A stretch of DNA of 64,000 nucleotides from Brockia lithotrophica (lineage in GTDB: Bacteria; Bacillota; Bacilli; Thermicanales; DSM-22653), in the NCBI RefSeq assembly GCF_003633725.1, contig NZ_RBIJ01000003.1:149680-213679 (forward strand). Direction: 5' to 3'. A model generated the notes under the pieces. That model was given only the letters and a program-made list of their open reading frames with translations. It ran no database searches and was not told the DNA's origin. The position numbers and the translations under genes were made by a program. Shown here piece by piece: positions 32,651-43,866 of the stretch (position 1 is its first letter; each line of letters opens with the position of its first letter).

Positions 32651-34915
32651 TTGCCCCTGAGCACGGCCAACCTGGGATACCCGCGCCTAGGCCACCGGCG
32701 CGAGCTCAAGCGCGCCTTGGAAGGATATTGGGAGGGCAAGATCGACCGCAAAGCGCTCCTCTCCGAACTGGAAGCGCTCGAACGCGCCCACCTCACGCTC
32801 CAGAGGGACAAGGGCCTCACCTACGTGCCCGTGGGCGACTTTTCCGCCTACGACCACGTGCTGGACCACGCCGCGCTCTTCGGCCTCTTGCCCAGGCGTT
32901 TCGGCTACCGGGGCGGACCGGTGGACCTCGACCTCTACTTCGCCGTCGCCCGTGGGACAAAAGAAGCGCCCGCGTCGGCCATGGTGAAGTGGTTCAATAC
33001 GAACTACCACTACATCGTCCCCGAATGGGAAGAAGGAGTCACGCCGGAACTCACCGGCGAAGGGCCAGTCGAACGCGTGCGGCGCGCCCGCGCCTGGGGG
33101 ATCGAAAACGTTCGTCCCGTCCTCCTCGGGCCGTACACCTTCGTCCGCCTGGCGAAAGGGCCCGGCGTAGAGGACGTACGCCGCGCCGTATCGGCCCTCG
33201 TGCCCCTCTACGGAGAGATCCTCCGCCGCTTGGAAGCGGAAGGTGTTTCCTGGGTGCAGATCGACGAACCGGCCCTCGTGCAGGACGTCCCGGAAGAACA
33301 CCTGCCGATTCTCGAAGAGGCGTACGCCGCGCTCGTGGGCGGTCTTTCTTCCCTCCGCATCCTTCTTCAGACGTACTTTGAGGCCGTCGACCACTACGAA
33401 CGTATCGTCCGGCTTCCCGTCCACGGCATCGGGCTCGACTTCGTTCACGGGAGGGCGCGAAACGAAGCGGCGCTCGCCGCCCACGGCTTCCCCGAAGACA
33501 AGGTGCTCGGGGTCGGACTCGTGAACGGGCGAAACGTGTGGCGAACGCCGCTCGGCGAACGCGCGGAATGGCTCAAGGGCCTCACGTGCTACGTGTCTCC
33601 TGAACGCATGATCCTTCAGCCGTCGACCAGCCTCCTCTTCGTCCCGCACACCGTGAAACTCGAAAAGAAGCTCTCGCCCGAACTCCTCCAAGTCCTGGCC
33701 TTCGCCGAAGAAAAGCTCGACGAGCTCGCCCTCCTCGCCCACGCACTCGATCCCTCGCCGGAGATTCGCGAAGCGTATCGCGAGGCAGACGAAGCCCTCC
33801 GGCGCTTCGCCGCCGCCCACCCCTTCCCCGCCGCCCGAAGCGAGGAACACGTCGGTCCGAGAAAAACCCCCTTCCCCGAACGCTGGCGTCTCCAGCAAGA
33901 ACGCTTCCGCCTCCCCCTCTTCCCCACGACCATGATCGGCAGCCTCCCCCAAACGGAAGACGTACGGGCGGCGCGGGCGCGCTGGAAGCGCGGCGAGTGG
34001 AGCACGGAAACGTACGAAACGTTCATCCGCGAAGAAATCGCCCGCTGGATCCGCATCCAGGAAGACCTCGGGATCGACGTGCTCGTGCACGGAGAATTTG
34101 AACGCTCGGACATGGTGGAGTTCTTTGCGGAAAAGATGGGCGGCTTTGCCTTCCTCGAACGGGGATGGGTGCAATCCTACGGCTCGCGGGCCGTTCGGCC
34201 GCCGATCATCTACGGACCCGCCGCCTACCTCGAGCCGATCACCGTCTCGTGGACCGTGTACGCCCAAAGCCTCACAGACCGCCCCGTGAAGGGGATCCTC
34301 ACGGGACCCGTCACGATCCTCCAGTGGTCGTACGCCCGAGAGGACGTACCGCGGGAGACGGTGGCCCGCTCGATCGCCTGGGCGATGCGCGAGGAAGTCT
34401 TGGCCCTCGAACGCGCGGGCATCGGGATCATTCAAATCGACGAGCCCGCCTTCCGTGAAGCTCTCCCCTTGAAACACGCGGATTGGGAGGACTACCTCCG
34501 GTGGGCGGTCGAAACCTTCCACATCCTCTCCAATGGCGTGCAAGACCGAACGCAGATTCAGTCCCACATGTGCTACAGCAAGTTCGACGACATCCTGGAC
34601 GCCATCAAGGCCCTCGACGCCGACGTCATCCTCATCGAGACGGCGCGAAGCCACGGCGAGCTCATCTCCGCCTTTGAAGAGGGAGGATACCCCAACGCCA
34701 TCGGCCTTGGGGTTTGGGACATCCACAGCCCGCGGATCCCGCCGGTGGAGGAAATGGTCGCCCTCGTCGAACGGGCGCTCCGCGTCCTGCCGAAGGAACT
34801 CTTTTGGATCAACCCCGACTGCGGCCTCAAGACGCGCAAGGAAGAGGAAGTGCTCGCATCGCTTAGAAACATGCTCGAGGCGGCCCGAATCCTCCGTCAG
34901 CGGTACGGCGGATGA
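32651..34915 (+). CDS. metE: cobalamin-independent methionine synthase
   Basis: 754-residue enzyme that transfers a methyl group from 5-methyltetrahydrofolate polyglutamate to homocysteine. N-terminal domain begins with STANLGYPRLGHRRELKRAL; the catalytic C-domain has PTTMIGSLPQTEDVR, GEFERSDMVEFF, and zinc ligands in QSHMCYSKF and NPDCGLKTR. The TTG start is chosen for GGGAGG 8 bases upstream and the family N-terminus; GTG at 32642 overlaps that site. It lies 48 bases after the O-antigen-ligase-like gene. No SAM riboswitch or T-box fits in the short upstream gap. Confidence 0.96.
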   Translation: MPLSTANLGYPRLGHRRELKRALEGYWEGKIDRKALLSELEALERAHLTLQRDKGLTYVPVGDFSAYDHVLDHAALFGLLPRRFGYRGGPVDLDLYFAVARGTKEAPASAMVKWFNTNYHYIVPEWEEGVTPELTGEGPVERVRRARAWGIENVRPVLLGPYTFVRLAKGPGVEDVRRAVSALVPLYGEILRRLEAEGVSWVQIDEPALVQDVPEEHLPILEEAYAALVGGLSSLRILLQTYFEAVDHYERIVRLPVHGIGLDFVHGRARNEAALAAHGFPEDKVLGVGLVNGRNVWRTPLGERAEWLKGLTCYVSPERMILQPSTSLLFVPHTVKLEKKLSPELLQVLAFAEEKLDELALLAHALDPSPEIREAYREADEALRRFAAAHPFPAARSEEHVGPRKTPFPERWRLQQERFRLPLFPTTMIGSLPQTEDVRAARARWKRGEWSTETYETFIREEIARWIRIQEDLGIDVLVHGEFERSDMVEFFAEKMGGFAFLERGWVQSYGSRAVRPPIIYGPAAYLEPITVSWTVYAQSLTDRPVKGILTGPVTILQWSYAREDVPRETVARSIAWAMREEVLALERAGIGIIQIDEPAFREALPLKHADWEDYLRWAVETFHILSNGVQDRTQIQSHMCYSKFDDILDAIKALDADVILIETARSHGELISAFEEGGYPNAIGLGVWDIHSPRIPPVEEMVALVERALRVLPKELFWINPDCGLKTRKEEEVLASLRNMLEAARILRQRYGG

Positions 34916-34940
34916 CGGCACGGCTTTCGAAGATGCGCAA

Positions 34941-34972
34941 GACGCCCCACTAAACGGTGGGGCGTCTTTTTT
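34941..34972 (+). terminator. terminator of metE
   Basis: Perfect 10-bp stem GACGCCCCAC/GTGGGGCGTC with loop TAAACG, followed by TTTTTT, 25 bases after the metE stop and facing the convergent camS. Confidence 0.93.
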
Positions 34973-35007
34973 CGTTTGGAATTTCACCCGTACGGGACAG
35001 CGAACGG

Positions 35008-36138
35008 CTACGGAACGCGTCCCGGTTCGTAGAGAAAGGAGCCGACGGCGGGATCGCGGATGTAGACGGCGTACGTGCGGCCAAAGCTTTGAAATTCGAG
35101 GACGAGAGCGACCTCAGAAGGAACGAGGGAACTCCCCTTTTCCACGGCGAAGTTCACGAGGGCCTGCCGCGATACGGCGTCCGCCAAGGAAGTGGTGAAG
35201 ACCAGGCGAACGCCGACCAACTTGTCCTGCACGTAGTGGGCGGTTCCCGAAGCGTACACCCCTTGGGGAAAAGGATCCCGAAGCTCGCGGACAAACCCCT
35301 GGAACTTTTGGGAAAGAAGGTCCTCCCCGCGGGAAAGAAGCACGTAGCGTTCGCGAAACGTCTCCCACTCCACAGAAGAGCCGCTCCCGTTCTTGGAAAG
35401 GCCAAAGGCGACGAACGTGCCGGGAACCGCTTCCTTAGAGGAGGGAAGGCGGTACACGGCGACCCACACGTCGCCGGCAAAGCCTTCGCTCCGCAGGTTG
35501 TGGACGATCTTTTCTCCGGCCTTGCGGCCGAAGGTCTCCGCATCCTCTGGGGAGGGGGCGTAGACGCCGAGGCCGAGCGCAAGCACCTCCGGAGGCGCGT
35601 TGCGCTCGGGTGGAGAGGTATACAGGTTGTACGCGAGGACGGCGACCGCCCGCGGTTCGCGCCGCACGGCTTCAGCCGCCCCCGCGTCGGACGTTCCGGG
35701 CGTCGCGGGATCCGCGGGGTTGACGCCGAGCGGGTTCTTTTCCGCGTCGTACGGCTTCAGCCAGTCCCCGAGTTCGGCAACCGGGGGGTAGAGCCCCGCC
35801 CGCAGCCCGAACCGGTCGGGCGGAAAGACGCGGGCGAGGTGTTCGAACATACCCGCTTCGAATTCCTCGTAGGAAAGGCGGACCCCCAGAGCGCTCACGA
35901 GACTCCCGCGGGATGCGCGGCCCACGCCTTCGGCGGCGTCGAGCGTCGGGTAGACGGCGTACGGCGCACGACCTACCTTGGGCGAAGGAATGGACGGGCC
36001 GACCTGCTCCCCTTGTTGTGCCGGGGGAGCGGTGAGCGGAGCTTCGGGAAGGGAGCAGCCGGAAAGGAACGTCGCGGCCCCCCCGAGGAAGAGCCCGCCC
36101 GCGAGGAAAAGGCGGAGCGCCCTGTCCCGCGTACGCAT
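35008..36138 (-). CDS. camS: CamS-family sex pheromone lipoprotein (YerH)
   Basis: 376-residue lipoprotein of the CamS family. A signal peptide with lipobox LSGC (Cys at about residue 28) is followed by a Pro-rich linker and a two-lobed domain. The family is named for a cleaved pheromone in Enterococcus; the function of the mature protein is not known. ATG behind GGGGGGCTGATCC, 3 bases after the ligA stop. The ligA-camS order is conserved in Bacillales, which supports the call over low sequence conservation. Confidence 0.87.
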   Translation of the reverse strand: MRTRDRALRLFLAGGLFLGGAATFLSGCSLPEAPLTAPPAQQGEQVGPSIPSPKVGRAPYAVYPTLDAAEGVGRASRGSLVSALGVRLSYEEFEAGMFEHLARVFPPDRFGLRAGLYPPVAELGDWLKPYDAEKNPLGVNPADPATPGTSDAGAAEAVRREPRAVAVLAYNLYTSPPERNAPPEVLALGLGVYAPSPEDAETFGRKAGEKIVHNLRSEGFAGDVWVAVYRLPSSKEAVPGTFVAFGLSKNGSGSSVEWETFRERYVLLSRGEDLLSQKFQGFVRELRDPFPQGVYASGTAHYVQDKLVGVRLVFTTSLADAVSRQALVNFAVEKGSSLVPSEVALVLEFQSFGRTYAVYIRDPAVGSFLYEPGRVP

Positions 36139-36141
36139 GGA

Positions 36142-38292
<2,151 letters not shown>

Positions 38293-38361
38293 TCACCTCC
38301 CTCTCCGGGATTCCAGGTTTTTCCCGCCTCTGGAAAGGCGGTTCGGGATTAGCCTGCCACA

Positions 38362-40620
38362 TCAGGAACCTTTCCGGCGGATGATCGGCGCATAGCGGGG
38401 AAGAAGGGTTCGCACACCCAACGGATGGGGAAAGGCGACGACGAGTTCGATTTCGTCGCCCCGTTCGCGAACCTGGACGACCGTCCCCTCCCCGAAGATC
38501 GCGTGGACGAGGCGATCGCCGGGCTGCCAAGGTTCGTCTTCGGGGCCTGCTTTCCCCCCTGTCTTCCCGAGCCTTTCTTCGCGGGAACTTCCGAAGCGTC
38601 CGAAGGACGGCAATCCTGCGACCCCCGCGGTTTCGCGCTCATCCGCAACAGCCGTGGAAAACCTGTGCCGGCGCAGGATTTCCCGTGCCCACGGAGAACG
38701 GACGTCTTCGACGACGAGAAGCTCCGAGGGGATTTCCTCGAGAAACCGACTCGGTCGGCTCGGCCGCATGGGAGATCCGTACTGGGAGCGGTACTCCGCG
38801 TAGGTGAGAAAGAGGCGCTCCTTGGCGCGCGTCATCCCCACGTAGAGGAGGCGGCGTTCCTCGTCTACGTTGCCCTCCTCGACGGAGAGGTGGTGGGGGA
38901 GCAGGCCTTCCTCGAGGCCGAGGATGAACACCACGGGAAACTCGAGCCCCTTGGCGGCGTGGAGCGTGAGGAGGGTTACGCGGTCCTCCGCCTCCTCGAA
39001 CGTATCGACGTCCGTAAGGAGCGCCACCTCAGCGAGGAACGCGGGCAGGTCCGCTTCGGGATGGAGGGCCTGAAAGGAGGTGGCCATGTTCAGAAACTCC
39101 TGCACGTTTTCCAGCCGAGAGGAACGCTCCGGCTCGGGAAGCGCGAGGAGGGCCGCCCGGTAACCCGTCACTTCGAGAACTTCGTCCACGAAACGCGCAA
39201 GCGGCAGTTCCCGCGAACGCGCGCCGAGTTCGCGCAGGAGGGTGCAAAATCCGATGAGGACTTTGGCCTTACTTCGGGGGATGTCCGCTTCGTCGGCGCG
39301 GCAGGCGGCGTGAAAGAGGGAAGACCCCATAGAATCCGCAAAGTCCCGCAGACGGGCAAGGGTTGACTCTCCGATTCCGCGCCGCGGTTCGTTCACCACG
39401 CGGAGGAAACTGAGGTCGTCGACCGGGTTGGCAATGAGCCGAAGGTAGGCGAGGACGTCTTTGATCTCCTTGCGCTCGTAAAACCGAAGACCGCCGACGA
39501 TGCGGTAGGGAATGCCGGCGGAGAGGAGGGCTTCTTCGACAACGCGGGACTGTCCGTTGGTCCGATACAGGACGGCGATGTCGCCCAACGCGTAGCCCTC
39601 GCGCGTGAGGGCGTCGATCCGCTTAACGACGGCTTCGGCCTCCTCGTTCTGGTTGCCGGCGAAGAGGACGCGCACGGGCTCTTTCCCCTCGTTTTCCGTC
39701 CAAAGTTCTTTGGGCGGGCGGCCCGGGTTGTGGCGGATCAGGGCGTTGGCGGCATCGAGGATCTTCTGGGTCGAACGGTAGTTCCGCTCGAGGGTGATCA
39801 CCTTCGCTCCGGGAAAGTCCTCGACAAACGAGAGAAAGATGCGGGGGTCCGCACCGCGCCAGGCGTAGATGGACTGGTCGGCATCTCCGACGACGAAGAG
39901 GTTGGCGTGTTCGCGCGTCAGGGCATGCAAGAGGCGGTACTGCATGGGGTTCGTATCCTGGTACTCGTCGACGTGGATGTAGCGAAACCTCGTGGCGAGG
40001 CGCGACCCCGCCTCGTGCTCGAGAAGTTCGACGGCGCGGAGGAGGAGGTCGTCAAAGTCGAGGGAACCGGTCTGAGCCTTCCTTTCCTCGTAACGCAGGT
40101 AGATCTGGGCGAGCAGGCGCTCCCAGGGACGCGTGGGGTCAAAACGCTTGAGGTAGTCCTCGGGCGAGGTCCCTTCGTTTTTGAGTCGAGAAACCTCTGC
40201 CGCATACCGGCGGGGATCCTCGCGCTTGGGATCGAGGTTGAGTTCTTCGAGGATCGCGCGAAAGAGGCTCCGCACGTCGTCCGTGTCGAGAATCGTGAAG
40301 TTCTGCGGCAGGCCGATGGCCTCCCCGCCCATGCGGAGAATCCGGGCGGCAAAGCTGTGGAAGGTGGAAATCCACACCTCGCGGGCCGCATCCCCGACGA
40401 GGGCTATGGAGCGCTCCTTCATCTCTCGCGCCGCCTTGTTCGTAAAGGTGATCGCGAGGATCCGCGAGGGCGGAACGCCGCGAGCGATGAGGTAGGCAAT
40501 GCGGTGGGTGAGGACGCGCGTCTTCCCGCTTCCGGCACCCGCAACGACGAGAACGGGCCCTTCCGTAGTCGTCACCGCCTCGCGCTGCTCGGGACTTAAG
40601 TTGCACAAAAGTTCCTCCAT
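38362..40620 (-). CDS. pcrA: UvrD/PcrA-type ATP-dependent DNA helicase
   Basis: 752-residue superfamily 1A 3'-5' helicase for repair and plasmid replication. Motif I GAGSGKT (residues 28-34), motif II VDEYQDTN, motif III VGDADQSIYAWRGA, motif IV RNYRST, motif V LTLHAAKGLEFPVV, motif VI LLYVGMTRAKERL. The C-terminal tail has the PcrA-type RNA-polymerase-binding Tudor-like segment (GDRLVHAIFGEGTVVQV). Its own promoter lies at 40745-40773. pcrB, next to pcrA in Bacillus, is absent here. Confidence 0.97.
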   Translation of the reverse strand: MEELLCNLSPEQREAVTTTEGPVLVVAGAGSGKTRVLTHRIAYLIARGVPPSRILAITFTNKAAREMKERSIALVGDAAREVWISTFHSFAARILRMGGEAIGLPQNFTILDTDDVRSLFRAILEELNLDPKREDPRRYAAEVSRLKNEGTSPEDYLKRFDPTRPWERLLAQIYLRYEERKAQTGSLDFDDLLLRAVELLEHEAGSRLATRFRYIHVDEYQDTNPMQYRLLHALTREHANLFVVGDADQSIYAWRGADPRIFLSFVEDFPGAKVITLERNYRSTQKILDAANALIRHNPGRPPKELWTENEGKEPVRVLFAGNQNEEAEAVVKRIDALTREGYALGDIAVLYRTNGQSRVVEEALLSAGIPYRIVGGLRFYERKEIKDVLAYLRLIANPVDDLSFLRVVNEPRRGIGESTLARLRDFADSMGSSLFHAACRADEADIPRSKAKVLIGFCTLLRELGARSRELPLARFVDEVLEVTGYRAALLALPEPERSSRLENVQEFLNMATSFQALHPEADLPAFLAEVALLTDVDTFEEAEDRVTLLTLHAAKGLEFPVVFILGLEEGLLPHHLSVEEGNVDEERRLLYVGMTRAKERLFLTYAEYRSQYGSPMRPSRPSRFLEEIPSELLVVEDVRSPWAREILRRHRFSTAVADERETAGVAGLPSFGRFGSSREERLGKTGGKAGPEDEPWQPGDRLVHAIFGEGTVVQVRERGDEIELVVAFPHPLGVRTLLPRYAPIIRRKGS

Positions 40621-40744
40621 GTCCGCCTCCCCTTCGCTCTTCGCGCATCGGGTATGCGAAGGAATCTGTCCCTCGGGTAGTTGGGAAAGGAAAAAGTCCG
40701 CATGCGAAGTCGATGGCGGGACATCCGCCCGCTTCTACCCGCCA

Positions 40745-40773
40745 TTCTAACGCAAGCAGGGGCACACGCCAAA
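40745..40773 (-). promoter_or_regulatory. pcrA promoter overlapped by an inverted repeat
   Basis: Minus strand TTGGCG, 17 bases, TAGAAT. An inverted repeat GGGGCACAC/GTGTGCCCC (40760-40768 and 40777-40785) covers the -35 and part of the spacer. It has no T run, so it is more likely an operator or pause hairpin than a terminator for yerC. Confidence 0.62.
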
Positions 40774-40807
40774 GGGTGTGCCCCCGTAGAGGACAAACGC
40801 TTTTCGC

Positions 40808-41197
40808 TCACCGTCTGGGATGTGGAACTTCGCGTGCCTCGGCTTCGCCCGAAGGCGGCGGACTTGTACTTGCCTTGGGGGAAGGCGAACCTCCCCGGCA
40901 CTCCTTGAGCTTGCGCAAGACGAGGGCGTAGCCGTCGCTTCCGTAGTAGAGGCTGCGCTTTACGCGGGAGATCGTCGCCGTGCTCGCGCCGGTTTTTTCT
41001 TCGATGGCGGCGTAGGTCTCCCCCTCCACGAGCATGCGCGCAACTTCAAAGCGCTGGGCCATCGCCTTGAGCTCGTTTACCGTACAGAGGTCGTCGAAAA
41101 AGGCGTAGCATTCCTCGAGCGTCTCTAGGGTGAGGATGGCTTCGAAGAGAGAATCCAACCCGGAATCGCGGAGCTTCTCCAGGCGCTGGGAATTCAT
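40808..41197 (-). CDS. yerC: YerC/YecD TrpR-related DNA-binding protein
   Basis: 129-residue protein of the TrpR-like YerC/YecD family. The N-terminal helices (LFEAILTLETLEECYAFFDDL) are followed by a helix-turn-helix reading VEGETYAAIEEKTGASTATI then SRVKRSLYYG. The Pro/Ser-rich C-terminal tail is not conserved. ATG behind GAGGGGG. It lies between yerB and pcrA as in Bacillus subtilis. Probably a transcription regulator; the target is unknown, although it could act on the palindrome just downstream at the pcrA promoter. Confidence 0.9.
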   Translation of the reverse strand: MNSQRLEKLRDSGLDSLFEAILTLETLEECYAFFDDLCTVNELKAMAQRFEVARMLVEGETYAAIEEKTGASTATISRVKRSLYYGSDGYALVLRKLKECRGGSPSPKASTSPPPSGEAEAREVPHPRR

Positions 41198-41321
41198 CCG
41201 CGCATCCCCCTCAACCGCTCCCGGTCGGTGTGCCTCGCGTATACTTTACCACATCATCGAGGTGAAATACAGGCGAGGCGGCCGGAGGACGGCGAAGAAG
41301 CCCCGGCTCTCTCCGCGCTTC

Positions 41322-42356
41322 CTAGGGGGCGAAGTTCACGTCGCAACCGCGGAGCGGGAGCACCGCGACCCACGTCGTTCCGGGAACGAGGGGAACTTCC
41401 TGCGATCCGAGGAACAACCGGTACGGCCCGTTCCCCTCCCACCGGGCCTCCACGGGGACGGCCTCCCCTTTGGCAACCCACCACGCCTCCCGCACGTCGG
41501 CCAGGTCGATCTTGAGGTGCCCGGCATCGTCGACTACCGCGTGGGGAACGCGCACGATCACGAGGTTGGACAGCTGAATGGGTGCCTGCGTCTTCCGGTC
41601 TACGTCGGGTTTCCCTGCCGTAGCCCGGACGTACGTCCCCCTGTCTTCCGCGTACGTGTAGGTCACGGGAGATGAACCCCAATAGGTGATGTGCACGCGG
41701 CCGGCCGGGCGAACGTCGGAAGACAAGGACGCCGGCCCTCCCGGCGCGAAGGAAAACCGCGGAGGTTGTCCCGTCTGCGGAATGCCGCGGGCGGCCATGT
41801 ACGCTTCGAGCTTTTCGGCGCTCGTGTACAGGTTGTGCGGGGGCTTTCGGTCCGAAGAACGCCAAAAGTATGTGCCTTCGGCGGCGAGACCGTCGAGGTG
41901 CGGCGGATCTCCACCCGCGAGGATCGCGTTTGCCTCGTCGCTCCCCCCCGCGTGTACGAGGACGGCCCCGAACGCGCGGGCCACTTCGATGAAATACGGC
42001 CGGGCGCTGCGTACGGGACCGATCTCGTCGGGCATGCCGCTGTGGAACACGGCGAGAAAACGCGGAATCCCCCCTTCCGCGAGCATCTCGTAGACGAAAT
42101 CCGCGGCAAAGAGGCCCGACTGCGGACGGGCGTCCGGCGCGTTTTCGATCACCACAGCCAGCGGCCGCCGGGGGATCGGCTTTCCGATCTCGCGGCCAGT
42201 AAGGGGGGCGTACTCCGGAACGGGCTGTGGGGCTTTCGGTGCGGGTGAAGGAACGGGGGCGGGCGGCTCTTGCGCCGGGCGGGAAAGACAACCCGCAAGG
42301 GCGACGAAGATCGTCAGGACTACCGCCCACCCCGCGTGCACCCGTAGCCTCTTCAT
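41322..42356 (-). CDS. yerB: YerB-like DUF3048 lipoprotein
   Basis: 344-residue lipoprotein. A signal peptide with lipobox LAGC (Cys at 23) is followed by a Pro-rich linker (residues 26-48) and a DUF3048 domain with PLAVVIENAPDARPQSGL, DFVYEMLAEGGIPRFLAVFH and IGPVRSARPYFIEVA. A second domain (YWGSSPVTYTYAED) follows. Extracytoplasmic, anchored to the membrane; molecular function unknown. Position between purD and yerC matches Bacillus order. Confidence 0.9.
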   Translation of the reverse strand: MKRLRVHAGWAVVLTIFVALAGCLSRPAQEPPAPVPSPAPKAPQPVPEYAPLTGREIGKPIPRRPLAVVIENAPDARPQSGLFAADFVYEMLAEGGIPRFLAVFHSGMPDEIGPVRSARPYFIEVARAFGAVLVHAGGSDEANAILAGGDPPHLDGLAAEGTYFWRSSDRKPPHNLYTSAEKLEAYMAARGIPQTGQPPRFSFAPGGPASLSSDVRPAGRVHITYWGSSPVTYTYAEDRGTYVRATAGKPDVDRKTQAPIQLSNLVIVRVPHAVVDDAGHLKIDLADVREAWWVAKGEAVPVEARWEGNGPYRLFLGSQEVPLVPGTTWVAVLPLRGCDVNFAP

Positions 42357-42428
42357 CTCCCGGAGTTCCTCCTTCCGCCGGCCACGTGGGGGTCCGGCCT
42401 TGGAAACTCGAAAACTCCGCCCAAGGGA

Positions 42429-43793
42429 TCATACGGCAGAAAAACGCTCGGCATACCGCCGGAGGTGCTCTTCATCGGCGACGTCTTCGCGCAGGAAAAA
42501 CCCCGCCTCCCGAAACGGGGCCGCCCAGGCGTACGCGCGACGGCGCGCCTCTTCCCAGTCCGCGCCCAATCCCACAACCGTGAGGAGTCGGCCGCCGTGG
42601 GAAACGAGGCGGGCGTCGTGGGAACGGAAGACCCCACGCCGGGTGCGCGTAAAGTCTACCCCCTCCGCCGCGCGCACGTTGGCGTAGTACACGCGCAAAA
42701 GCGGCGTCTCCCCGCGAGCCACGGGAAGCGTCGGGTCGGCAGGATAGGGCAAAGGAAGTCCCCGAACCGGGGCTTCCGGATAGCCGGGAGCGGCGACGAC
42801 GACGCCCACCGCCCGTTCTTCGCGAAAGCGCAGGGCATCGGCACGCAGGCGCCCTTCGGCGAGCCCGGAGAGAACTGCGCCGAGATCCCCGGCGACGCGG
42901 CTCAAGAGGATCTGAGCCTCCGGATCACCGAAGCGCACGTTGAACTCGAGGACGTGCGGCCCTTCCGCCGTCCACATGAGCCCGAGGTAGAGGATGCCCC
43001 GGTAGGAAATCCCCCGGCGATCGAGGGCGGCGAGGAGGGGATCGAGGACTTCTGCGCGTACGCGCGCCTCCGCCGCGGGACCGTACCCCGGAAGCGGGGA
43101 AAACCCGCCCATCCCCCCGGTGTTCGGACCGACGTCCCCTGTCCCTAGGCGTTTGTAGTCGCGGACGGGCGGCAGAAGGACCGCCTCGTTGTCGGCGACG
43201 AGGGCGTGCACGGTCAGCTCCACGCCCTCGAGAAAGCGTTCGACGACCACCCGGCTTCCCGCCTCGCCGAAGCGGCGGGCCTCGAGCATCTCTCCCAGGG
43301 CGGCGCGGGCTTCCTTCTCGTCGCCGGCGACGACGACACCCTTCCCCTGGGCAAGGCCGTCGGCCTTGATCACGAGAGGGTAGGGACCTGAGGCGAGGAG
43401 GTCTTCGGCTTCGGAGATATGCTCGACCACGCGAAACTCGGCCGTTGGAATTCCCGCCTCGCGCATGAGCTCTTTGGCGAACACCTTGCTCGCCTCGAGG
43501 CGGGCCCCTTCCCTACCGGGGCCTACCACGGGAATCCCGCGCGCGCGGAGGACGTCGGCAAACCCGTGGGCCAACGGCTCTTCCGGGCCGACGACGACGA
43601 GGTCGACGCGCTCCGCGCGCACGCGTTCGGCGATCTCTTCCGGCTCAGTCCAGGGGATTCTCCACACGTCGCCGAGGACGCCCATGGCATCTGTTCCCGG
43701 CGTGAAGCTCACGCGCCGAACGCTCGGCGAGCGAAGAAGGGCGACTCCCAGGGCGTACTCCCGCCCACCAGACCCTACGACGAGCACATGCAC
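42429..43793 (-). CDS. purD: phosphoribosylamine-glycine ligase
   Basis: 454-residue ATP-grasp enzyme, second step of purine synthesis (phosphoribosylamine + Gly + ATP to GAR). N-terminus VHVLVVGSGGREYALG; ATP-grasp motifs PLVIKADGLAQGKGVVVA and NTGGMGGFSP; metal site LEFNVRFGDPEAQ. The GTG start follows GGGGAGG at 8 bases and fits the family N-terminus; the frame extends to 43847. Last gene of the pur operon. Its substrate, phosphoribosylamine, comes from PurF, which here lacks a glutaminase. Confidence 0.95.
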   Translation of the reverse strand: MHVLVVGSGGREYALGVALLRSPSVRRVSFTPGTDAMGVLGDVWRIPWTEPEEIAERVRAERVDLVVVGPEEPLAHGFADVLRARGIPVVGPGREGARLEASKVFAKELMREAGIPTAEFRVVEHISEAEDLLASGPYPLVIKADGLAQGKGVVVAGDEKEARAALGEMLEARRFGEAGSRVVVERFLEGVELTVHALVADNEAVLLPPVRDYKRLGTGDVGPNTGGMGGFSPLPGYGPAAEARVRAEVLDPLLAALDRRGISYRGILYLGLMWTAEGPHVLEFNVRFGDPEAQILLSRVAGDLGAVLSGLAEGRLRADALRFREERAVGVVVAAPGYPEAPVRGLPLPYPADPTLPVARGETPLLRVYYANVRAAEGVDFTRTRRGVFRSHDARLVSHGGRLLTVVGLGADWEEARRRAYAWAAPFREAGFFLREDVADEEHLRRYAERFSAV

Positions 43794-43866
43794 ACGGGCC
43801 ACCTCCCCGGCACCGCGCGACGGGGTGCGCACGGTATTTTCTCCCATCTACGTGCCGCTTCCGTGA

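Noticed and set aside
32687-34987. 766-codon open frame on the minus strand
   Set aside because: Antisense of metE, which has full family motifs; the opposite frame has no recognisable domain.
40760-40785. Intrinsic terminator of yerC
   Set aside because: Good stem, but no T run follows on the minus strand, and the element overlaps a promoter.
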